A DNA stretch of 64,000 nucleotides from Flavobacterium sp. 102 (lineage in GTDB: Bacteria > Bacteroidota > Bacteroidia > Flavobacteriales > Flavobacteriaceae): NCBI RefSeq assembly GCF_003634615.1, contig NZ_RBKX01000001.1, positions 2,170,001 to 2,234,000 of the forward strand. The letters run 5' to 3'. A program made the translations under genes and the position numbers. Shown one piece after another: positions 17,664 to 27,000 of the stretch (position 1 is its first letter; the number at the start of each line of letters is the position of its first letter). The notes beneath the pieces are model-generated. The model saw nothing but the letters and a program-made list of their open reading frames with translations. It was not told where the DNA came from and made no database searches.

Positions 17664-18326
17664 TTAATAAGTGTCAATTACAGTTTCTAATAAGGGTGAA
17701 TCAACTAATTGTGATGGCGCAACTACTTTTTCTTCCAAAGGAATTTCATTACCATAACGTTCCTGCAATATGGCTTTTACTTTTGGGTTATCCAAATTAA
17801 AACTCTTCAAACTTTCCAATCCACAAAGTTCTACTCCGGCACCATTTTTATAGATTTTCCAAACCAATTCAGAACAATAGATTTTATCATCGGTCCATTC
17901 AAAATACAGATCGTAATTTTTGTTTTTAAACTGACTGCCATAGGCTTTCATTTTTTCAAGAACTGAAGTGTTTAGTATAGCGCTTGCGTTTTTTAATCTT
18001 TTAACCAAATAAGCATTGCCTTGACCATGTGAAATCCATTCTTTTAAGGGTGTAATTTTAACCGGCTGAACGGCTTCATAAACATATTTTTCGCCTTTAA
18101 TGTCATAAATAATTCCGCAGTGCGAGAATTTTGAATTGGTCGCAATTCTGACTGCTTCGCATTGTTTAGATTGTGAAGTTTGGAAAATGATGTCGCCGTC
18201 ACGCAATGACTCTTGGATATTTTGGTCTAATTTGACTAACGTTTTTTCAACTTGTGTTGCGTTAACCTTTGCCAAAACAAAAAAGGCAATCAACAAACCC
18301 GCGATTATTACAATTGCTTTTTTCAT
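17664..18326 (-). CDS. YiiX/YebB-like NlpC/P60-fold hydrolase (C92 family)
   Basis: 220 residues with an N-terminal signal or anchor helix (about 4-24). LRDGDIIFQTS, SKFSHCGIIYD (histidine) and IYCSELVWKIY (catalytic cysteine) are in the permuted order of this papain-like group, which probably cleaves lipid or peptide amides at the membrane; no substrate can be named. Middle gene of the regulator operon, separated by only a few bases from both neighbours. Confidence 0.87.
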   Translation of the reverse strand: MKKAIVIIAGLLIAFFVLAKVNATQVEKTLVKLDQNIQESLRDGDIIFQTSQSKQCEAVRIATNSKFSHCGIIYDIKGEKYVYEAVQPVKITPLKEWISHGQGNAYLVKRLKNASAILNTSVLEKMKAYGSQFKNKNYDLYFEWTDDKIYCSELVWKIYKNGAGVELCGLESLKSFNLDNPKVKAILQERYGNEIPLEEKVVAPSQLVDSPLLETVIDTY

Positions 18327-18329
18327 TAC

Positions 18330-18953
18330 TTATTTTCTATCATATTTAAAATACATAATGCTTCCGTATAAAATATTGCAAACACCAAAGCCTAAAGCCC
18401 AAAACAGCAAACCATAACTTAAAAACCAAGTAGAAAGCAAGCCTATCAATATTTGTGAAATGCCTAGGTAACGAACATCTCCTAAGGTATATTTACTCGC
18501 ATTCACACAAGCCAATCCATAAAAAATTAAGGTTAGGGGCGCAACAAGTTCCAATATGTTTTTCTCTATCAAGAATACTATAAAAAAGCCACCGGTTAAT
18601 AACGGAATTAAAAAATTAATCAATAATCTTCTAGACGTTGGGTTCCAAAATGCTTCTTTTTCTTTTGTCGCTTTTCTCAGACTTAAAAATAGTCCGGTTA
18701 AAATAGATAAAATCATAACCGAAGAACCGATAATCAATAATCGGTAAACCGCATCATAGGAAATGACTAAATCTCTATAAGAACCGCCAGTCGAAGTGTC
18801 AAAGTAAATGGTTTTATAGGCTAACCAAGCGCCGATTAAAGAATACACGCCCGCGAGTACACCTGACAATCCACTCAAGGATATAAATCGCGAAGATTGC
18901 GTCATCATTTGTTTGATGTCCTGAATGTCTTTTAAATAATCTTTAGTTTCCAT
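18330..18953 (-). CDS. Membrane protein of unknown function, first gene of the regulator operon
   Basis: 207 residues, six hydrophobic helices after a soluble N-terminal stretch (METKDYLKDIQDIKQMM). No recognised catalytic motif. It heads the operon with the YiiX-like hydrolase and the winged-helix regulator; its ATG lies 8 bases from the 19-base operator. It is divergent from the M28 peptidase. Confidence 0.78.
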   Translation of the reverse strand: METKDYLKDIQDIKQMMTQSSRFISLSGLSGVLAGVYSLIGAWLAYKTIYFDTSTGGSYRDLVISYDAVYRLLIIGSSVMILSILTGLFLSLRKATKEKEAFWNPTSRRLLINFLIPLLTGGFFIVFLIEKNILELVAPLTLIFYGLACVNASKYTLGDVRYLGISQILIGLLSTWFLSYGLLFWALGFGVCNILYGSIMYFKYDRK

Positions 18954-18960
18954 ATTAAAG

Positions 18961-18979
18961 TACTTTGAAAAACAAAGTA
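18961..18979. promoter_or_regulatory. 19-base inverted-repeat operator ahead of the regulator operon
   Basis: TACTTTGAAAAACAAAGTA, identical to the site at 17327-17345 (opposite orientation of the A5 centre). In the plus direction both sites share AAAG before and AAT after the core. It lies 8 bases upstream of ATG 18953 and about 17 bases from the -33 element of the divergent M28 peptidase promoter. Confidence 0.78.
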
Positions 18980-18995
18980 AATGAATATTTTTTCG

Positions 18996-19024
18996 TTGAC
19001 CAAATGTTTTTTCATTTATTTTTG
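18996..19024 (+). promoter_or_regulatory. Promoter of the M28 peptidase gene
   Basis: TTG (18996-18998), 18-base spacer, TATTTTTG (19017-19024): full match to the Bacteroidota consensus, 16 bases before ATG 19040. Confidence 0.7.
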
Positions 19025-19039
19025 ATAAAAATTATTCCT

Positions 19040-20413
19040 ATGAAAAAGCTTCTTTTCGGTGTTGCATTTTTTATCACAGTTTCAGGTTTTGCTCAAAGCA
19101 AAGACGAGCAAATGCTTAAAGATATTTACACATTGGCTTTAACGGATTCGAAATGTTATGCTTGGTTGGATGATCTGTCAAATAAAATTGGACAACGTTT
19201 GTCGGGTTCTGTAGGAGCTGAGAAAGGTGTGGTTTACACCAAGCAGCAATTGGAAACTTTGGGTTTAGACAAAGTCTATTTGCAAGAAGTGATGGTGCCA
19301 AAATGGGTTAGAGGTGAAAAGGAAACGGCTTATATTTTGGATAAAAAGAGTAAAATCAGCGTTCCGATTTGTGCGTTAGGTGGTTCTGTTGCCACGCCGA
19401 AAAATGGATTAACAGCAGAAATTATCGAAGTACAAAGTTTGGAAGAGCTCGAAACGTTAGGCGAAGCCAAAATCAAAGGTAAAATAGTTTTCTACAATCG
19501 CCCGATGGAACCCGAAAATATTGAAACCTTTAAATCTTACGGACATTGTGTAGACCAACGATATGCCGGAGCTAAAGAAGCAGCTAAGTTTGGCGCGGTT
19601 GCGACGATTGTGCGTTCGATGAATTTAAGATTAGATGATTTTCCACATACCGGAACGCAAAGTTATGGTGATTTGCCAAAAGAAAAGTACATTCCAACGG
19701 CTGCAATCAGTACGAATGGTGCCGAATTGTTGAGTCAAAAACTTAAAGAAAACAGCAAACTGCAATTCTATTTTAAACAATCTTGCCAGCAATATGACGA
19801 CGTGCTTTCCTACAATGTCATTGGAGAAATCACCGGTTCAGTGCATCCGGAAAAAATTATGGTTGTTGGCGGACATTTGGATTCTTGGGATTTAGCAGAT
19901 GGTTCTCATGATGATGGCGCTGGTTGTGTGCAAAGCATGGCAGTGGTGGAACTTTTCAAAAAACTGAATTACAAACCTAAAAATACCATCCGAGTAGTTC
20001 TTTTTATGAACGAAGAAAACGGTGGAAAAGGAGGAAAGCGTTACCAAGAATTGTCTCAAACGAATAAGGAAAACCATATTTTTGCACTAGAAAGCGATGC
20101 CGGAGGATTTACACCAAGAGGATTTTTCTTTGAATGTGATGACCATAATTTTGATAAGATTATGAATTGGAAAGCGTTATTTGAACCCTATCTCATTCAT
20201 AGTTTTGTCAAAGGCGGAACCGGTTCCGATATCAGTCCGTTGACTTCTGCCAAAATTGTAAAAGCCGGTTTGAAACCTGATTCGCAAAGGTATTTTGATT
20301 ACCATCATGCGGCTAATGATACTTTTGACGCTATCAATAAAAGAGAATTGGAATTAGGAGCCGCAACGATGACTGCTTTGGTTTATTTGTTTGATCAATA
20401 CGGAATCGATTAA
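19040..20413 (+). CDS. M28-family zinc aminopeptidase with PA domain, secreted
   Basis: 457 residues from ATG 19040 (the frame opens at TTG 18965 inside the operator, upstream of the promoter). Signal peptide MKKLLFGVAFFITVSGFAQ. A PA insert (about 110-240) precedes the peptidase core, where two-zinc ligands are visible: GGHLDSWDLADGSHDDGAG (His, Asp), NEENGGKGG (Glu pair), ESDAGG (Asp) and DYHHAANDTFD (His). Likely periplasmic or secreted exopeptidase acting on peptides; the exact specificity is unclear. Followed within 10 bases by a small membrane protein gene. Confidence 0.93.
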   Translation: MKKLLFGVAFFITVSGFAQSKDEQMLKDIYTLALTDSKCYAWLDDLSNKIGQRLSGSVGAEKGVVYTKQQLETLGLDKVYLQEVMVPKWVRGEKETAYILDKKSKISVPICALGGSVATPKNGLTAEIIEVQSLEELETLGEAKIKGKIVFYNRPMEPENIETFKSYGHCVDQRYAGAKEAAKFGAVATIVRSMNLRLDDFPHTGTQSYGDLPKEKYIPTAAISTNGAELLSQKLKENSKLQFYFKQSCQQYDDVLSYNVIGEITGSVHPEKIMVVGGHLDSWDLADGSHDDGAGCVQSMAVVELFKKLNYKPKNTIRVVLFMNEENGGKGGKRYQELSQTNKENHIFALESDAGGFTPRGFFFECDDHNFDKIMNWKALFEPYLIHSFVKGGTGSDISPLTSAKIVKAGLKPDSQRYFDYHHAANDTFDAINKRELELGAATMTALVYLFDQYGID

Positions 20414-20423
20414 TTCTTAAACG

Positions 20424-20642
20424 ATGAAGAAATTTTTATTTTATGTTTTGCAAATACTCAGTTTGTTTCTGTTTGTTGTTTTATTAAGTGGTGTTTACAG
20501 TACATTTAAAAAGCTAATCGACAGTCAAGAAGAAATGCTCTTCAATATTGGCTATGGTTTTGGAGCTGTTTTGATTTTCAGTTTGTTGTTTTGGCTTAAT
20601 ATAAGATTGTATAAATACGCTTCACTTAATAAAGCCAATTAA
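20424..20642 (+). CDS. Small two-helix membrane protein
   Basis: 72 residues, two hydrophobic helices (about 5-27 and 42-62) joined by a short polar stretch. No recognised family. Starts 10 bases after the M28 peptidase stop and is probably co-transcribed with it. Confidence 0.65.
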   Translation: MKKFLFYVLQILSLFLFVVLLSGVYSTFKKLIDSQEEMLFNIGYGFGAVLIFSLLFWLNIRLYKYASLNKAN

Positions 20643-20676
20643 TGCATCGGAGAATAATTATTGACAAAAGAAGTAA

Positions 20677-21027
20677 TTGAAACCAACGGAATTATACATA
20701 CTTAAGCAACCTGCAAAGTACCGAGATATTTTACTTCATATTGTCGCGGTTGTCGAGCATACTTTACCCGAAGTTACTTTGGAATACAAATGGGGAATTC
20801 CTTATTTTTATTATAAGAAGAAACCATTCTGTTATCTCAATGCAAGTCATAAGCATCAATTTGTGGATGTTGGTTTTGCTAAAGGTTTTCAATTGAAAAA
20901 CAATCAAGAATATTTGATTGCTGACAAAGGTCGAAATACGATTAAGTCATTGCGTTATTATAATTTAGAAAAGATTGACAATGCTATTTTGATTTCAGTA
21001 ATTGAAGAAGCCAAGGCATTATATTAA
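20677..21027 (+). CDS. DUF1801-family protein, TTG start
   Basis: 116 residues, soluble; YKWGIPYFYYKKKPFCYLNASHKHQFVDVGF is typical of DUF1801 (YdhG-like, fold related to frataxin-like and SufE-like small proteins; function unknown). The start is TTG 20677: an in-frame TAA stands directly before it (20674-20676) and MKPTELYIL matches the usual beginning, so no ATG alternative exists. A strong terminator follows. Confidence 0.85.
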   Translation: MKPTELYILKQPAKYRDILLHIVAVVEHTLPEVTLEYKWGIPYFYYKKKPFCYLNASHKHQFVDVGFAKGFQLKNNQEYLIADKGRNTIKSLRYYNLEKIDNAILISVIEEAKALY

Positions 21028-21056
21028 AAAAAAGCCCCGAATTTCGGGGCTTTTTA
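21026..21056. terminator. Bidirectional terminator
   Basis: A-tract, GCCCCGA / TCGGGGC stem with a three-base loop (21034-21050), T-tract. Serves both the DUF1801 gene and the convergent giant gene. Confidence 0.9.
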
Positions 21057-21061
21057 ATTGA

Positions 21062-24000
21062 TTATTGTTCACGATTGACATAAATCCAACCTGTTTTTGC
21101 AGCATCACCGCTATTAAATTCGATTACGTAATAATAAGTACCATCCGGTAATTCATCTCCTTTTTCTGATTGACCTTTCCATTCGTTTCGGTATTGGTTT
21201 TTACTGTAAACTTTCATTCCGTAACGATTGAAGATAGTAAGGTTTTTAACGTTCAATTGGGTCAAATCAAAGAAATCATTTTTACCGTCATTGTTTACTG
21301 AAATACCTTTTTGAATACTACAAGAGATTCTGTCTAATGTGATAGATTCATTTTTGGTACAACCGTTAGCATCAGTTACAGTTACAGAGAATGTTATTGG
21401 TAACTCTTCAACAATTGTTGTTGAATTAAGGTATTCACTAACATTAAAGGTGCTTGAATTGGTGCCTACTAATTGTTGGTCATTGGTAAACCAATTAAAA
21501 CTAGCGGTGTCAACATCAAAGGTGTCATTTACTGCTGTTACTTCAAGTACGAAATCATTACCGACACAATTTCCGGTGATTTCAAAATCAAAACCACTTT
21601 GTACCGTTACAGTTAAACTTCCATTGGTAGTACATTGATTTGCGCTAGGAACAAATGTATAAGTTCCAGAAGTTGTATTGTCAATTACCGCCGGTGTCCA
21701 TGTACCGGTTATTCCCTCGAGAGAGGTAAGCGGTAATGAAGGTGCTGTTTCTCCTATACACAAAGGAGCAATTGCATTAAATGTTGGTAGAACATTCGCA
21801 TTAACAGTAATCGTCAAAGTTGTTGGCAATGCACAACTACCGTTAGTTGGCGTGAATGTATAAGTAGTGGTTAGGGTATTATTCAAAACCGGAGACCAAG
21901 TTCCTGTAACGCCATTGTTGGAAGTCGTTGGAAGTGGATTCAATTGTCCACCATTACAAATTGCCGCAATTGGGTCGAATGTTGGAAGTATAGGTTGATT
22001 TACAGTTACAGTTACAGCACCCAAAGCAGCACACTGACCTGAAGTTGGCGTAAATATATAAGTGCCGTTTTGTGTATTATCAACTGTCGCCGGATTCCAT
22101 GAACCGCTAAATCCTTCTATAGAAAGGGTTGGTAACACTACAGCATCTCCACTACAAATGGTAATAGGAGTAAAGGTCGAAGCAGCTAATGGATTTACGG
22201 TTATAATTCCATTTAAGGTTACAGTATTACAACTAACAGAAGATGTAACAATATAATTAAAAGTACCGGTTACTGTAGGAGTTCCACTAATAGTAAATGC
22301 CCCTGTTCCTGAGTCAAATGTTCCGCTTACACCTGAAGGAAGGCCTGTAACGGTAACATCAGTTGCATTAGTTGAAGCATAACTAATAGTTGAAATAGGG
22401 GTATTTATACAAACTGTTTGTTCGTTATTGGCCGAAGTCAAATTCAAACTCACAGCAGGTGATAAACTTACAGTTCCTGTTACAGGAGATGAGCTACAAC
22501 CTGATGAAGTTACATTAACAGCATCTAGGAAATTACCCACAGACGGATCAAAACCTGCACTGGATACCGATACAAATCGTAAAGTATAATTATTTCCACC
22601 TACTTGTGGTGTAGTATACGTTAAATTGTGTAAAACCCATGCTGTGTTACCGTCAGTGAAATTCCCAATATTTATATAAGGACCACCAACAGGACCAATT
22701 TCAACGCCAACAGTATCATTGCCCTGACGACCTCTGTGCGCAAAAGAAATCTGTAATTGAGTGCCCGGTGAAGTGGTAAAATCTTGGAATACTGTGGCTG
22801 TGGTAGTTCCATTCATTTCTATAAACTGACTGCCTTGGTAGGCAAAGACATTTTCAAATCCGGCTGCCGGCCATACTTCCAAAATTCCGTCAGCGGCTGT
22901 TGTATCCCAACAAGGAACTGCATTTTCATTGAGCATATTCGGGAACTGACCTGTAGCCAATGGGTTCTCAAAACTACCATTGCAAAAAGTGGTTACTAAC
23001 GGTGTAACAACTACTGTATAATCACCCGGAACTGATGTAGTGAAAGTATCAACATTACCCGGATTTGCAAATCCGGCAGGAACAGTCCAAACATAGCTAT
23101 AAGTTCCCGGTACTTGAGGTGTGGCAGTAATAGTTGTACTTTGACCGTTACAAATGCTTTCACTGTTCACTGTAATTATAGGAGCTCCGGGATCAACTAA
23201 TGTTGTTGCTTGCGTTGAACTAAAAGTACAATTGGTATTGCCTAGGTTAAAATTGTTGTAAACACCGGCATTAAGTCCGGCTAATACAATTAATCCATTC
23301 GAGTCTGAAGTCAAATTTGTAGGGCCGACTAAGACAGTGTCATCTGTATAAGTAACAACGTAAGTTTGATTTGGAACTAAATTACCAATGGTAATTGTAC
23401 CTGTATTTCCGCCACAAGTCAAAGGATTTGTACTTGTTGTCAGAGCTGTTGAAGAGCCGCTTAAACTAATTACATTCGTGGTATTAATTGCACAACCGTT
23501 AACAGTCAAATTAAAGTTTGAATAACTACCATTATTTAATCCGGTTAAGGTATAGGTACCATTATTATCAGTTATAATTGTAATTAGTCCAATTGGTGCA
23601 CTATCATCAGAATACGTTAATGAATACGTTGTATTTGGAGCCAAACTTCCTATTGTAATAGTTCCGTCAGCAGTAGTACAATCAGATGGATTCGTGAATA
23701 TGAAGGTTGGATTGGCTTGTAAAGTATAAGTAGCTATAAAATTAGCACCATTGTTATTAATCAAAATGGTGTCATCACATTGAGATGTTGAATTTACATC
23801 ACCGGTAATGTCATAAAACACTTCTATCACATAATCACCAGCAGGGAATGCTGTCAAGTCAACCGGCAATTCAGCATCGGTTACTATTCTTTGCCATTTT
23901 TGATCACCTGCATTACATGGACCACCACTTGGGAATGAACCGCCACCGCATTCATCAAGGAATGGTAAGTTTATTACGGTAAACGTTCCCGGAGTACCTG

Positions 24001-27000
24001 AAGCTGGATAAATTCTATAATTTAATCGTGCGCTACAAACATTCGCTGTAGCACTTTTAAATGTTTTTAATTCGCCACCTCTTAATTTGAAGGTATTTGA
24101 ATTGGAAACATAAGTACCAAAATCAGTATTAGGGAAAATATTTTGAACTGGTCCAATAATAGAAGATCCTGAACCGACAGTATTAAAGAAGTTATCGGTT
24201 TCACAATTGTTTAACCATATCGCACTGGCGTAACTTCCAAATGCACAATTCTGATAAACGGTAACGACTAATGTTGTTTGATTAGCACACTGTCCTTCGT
24301 TAGGCGTAAAGGTGTAAGTTAAAGTTTGAGTATTATCTACAGATGCTGGCGACCATGTTCCCGCAATCCCATTCAATGAGGTTGTTGGTAATGTTGGCGC
24401 TGAATCTCCGCTACAAATTGGTGCCGGAGAAAGGAATGTAGGAGTAACGGTTAAATTTGCAATTAAATTAAAGGTTCTAATAGCATAACAACCGGTTACA
24501 TTATTTTCTATTCTAACATAAATGATTTGAGAGTTAGCTGTAGTATTGGTATATAATAATGGTAAAACATTTGTCTCAGCTATTGCATCTTCATTGGTTG
24601 TATAATAATTTACATTGTGCGTACCGGAATCTAAACCACCTAAAGCCGCACTATTATTTTCACCCAAATCAAATTGAGCAAAACCAGAAGCATTACAAAC
24701 CACTAAATTGTTAGGAGTTCCCGGTACAATTGGATCATAATATTCGATAGTAATTGAATCACTTGAGGTACAAGTTGTCCCTGTATATTGTATGGTAACC
24801 CCATAAACCCCAGGTTGGGTAATTGTTAAGTTTGGTCCTGTCTCATTAGGAATAATATCCACTCCATTGGTCCATACAAAACTATAAAGAGCAGGATTCA
24901 AACCTGATGTAATAGTGTAACTTGTCCCTGAACACAAAGCAGTATTATTAGCTTGAAGAAAGTCTTCGCCCAATTCAATATTTCCAATATCTAAACTACC
25001 GCCTTCAAGAAAAACTGCAGAGTCAAAACTGTTATCCAATCTATCTGCTATAACCAATTTAATATGGTATTGATTACCAGGTATAACAGGAGAAGTTGCT
25101 ACAAGAGGAACTGTAATCCCATTAAAATTGGTCGGGGAGCCCAAAGGATCTAATCCTCCAAATCCGTAAAAGGCATCAAAATATTGCTCGTTAACCGAAC
25201 CACAGGCATCATTATAAAGTTCATCTCTTATGGTTACTACTGAAACCGGAGTCGGTGTCCCAGGAATAACTGCTAAATTAGTAGTTACACCAGTTGAAAT
25301 ATCCGTTAGTAAAAAGGCAAAAGCATCGGAGTAATCACATTGGAATATTCCATATTCTTCTGAAGCAAAAATGAAATTAAAATTAATTTCAGTCACCAAA
25401 GGAACAAAATCAAACTCCAGTTTGGTGGCATTTCTTGAATTCATTGGGTTGCCTGTTGCTGCTAAAACAATAGCCTCTAAATCAGCATCTCCTGTCCAAG
25501 CTTCATTACCATCACCAAGACCGGTTGTATTTGGACCTGGCGCACTCATGGCATTTCCTGTTGTCAAAACGATTCCTTCACTAAAAGGAAATCCTGAGCC
25601 ATTCTGATTAAAATAGGCAATACCATTGGTAGAACCAAAATTATTACCTGTTGAAGAGGTCACGTTTGAAACACTGGCACAAGTAGAATTCAAGAACACA
25701 TCTTCTACCAACTGAAGTGTTGTATAGGTTGTGTTATTGGTTGAAATTGGCGGAGGAATTGTTCCGATACAAATATCAAAGGTAGAAGTTTGTCCGGGAG
25801 TTGAAGTCCATGAATATACTCTGACATAATAGGTTTGACCTACGACTAAGCCATTGGCAATGCTTTGGTTACTATCACTACAATACAATTGATTTAAAAG
25901 GTTACAATTTCCACTATAAACTGTATGTAATAAAAAGGTATCACTACCTAAAACATTGTTTAAAGTAACGGAATGATCAGTAGCGGTGGCAGTAAATGAA
26001 AACCAAACATCGTCATCACTTGTACCATCACAATTGTTCGGTTCAGATGAAGCTGTGGCTCCTATAATTGTTCCCGAAACAAATTGTGCACAAGAAGTAT
26101 CCGGATTTACCGGCACCACAATTGCATTGTCACATTCATCATTAGAAATTAAAGTGGCAAAAGTTACCGAATTTGACCATAAACTAATATCGGCATCACT
26201 ACAAAAAGCCCTTACATATACTTTATAAAGTGTTCCTGAACTTAATCCGTCATAAACAAAAGGATTAGTTGTTGCTGTTACCCAACCAGGGGTTGAAGCA
26301 TCCGGAGCTGGCGCACTAGCCGGTAAAAATAAAACTTGCCATGATGTAGCTGAACCATTTTCAGTCCAAGCTACTGTAGCACCTGTTTGGGTTACGTTTG
26401 AAACGACCAATGCTGTAGGTTTTGGACAAGTTGGAGGAGGATTACAAGTTATAGTAGCAATCCATCCAGGATTGTTAAATAATCCATCACTTCTAAATCT
26501 AAAAGTTAGACAACCATCAACACTTGATGAGGTAAAAGGACCAGGTATTTCTGTTCCCCAATAACCTCCGGCCAAACCACCGGGAACATTCCCCGCTGGA
26601 TTATCACTTGCTATTTGAGGGGCTGTAATTGAATTTCCGTCAAAAACATATAAGGCATCCCAATTGGTTTCCGTGTCAAATTCAGTAAAAGTAACGGTCA
26701 CTTGGTCACCGGGATTGGTTGGGCAAATGGTAACTGTAGAATCTGAATTGTTGGCATAATTGGCTGTAGGTCCTGCAGCATCTACAAAAGTGCCGCCACA
26801 AATAGGTGGTGTAACTTGAGTGGTGATGGTTCTTGGGCCTGCCCATAAACTTACCCCATCAGTTCCGCAATTGCCTCTTACATATATGTCATAACATGTT
26901 GTAGGATTCAATCCCGTTAATGTAAATGGGTTGGTGTCTGCAGTTATCCATCCTGTTGATGACGCTGTCGGTGCAGGAGAATTACACGGTAAGGCTATTA

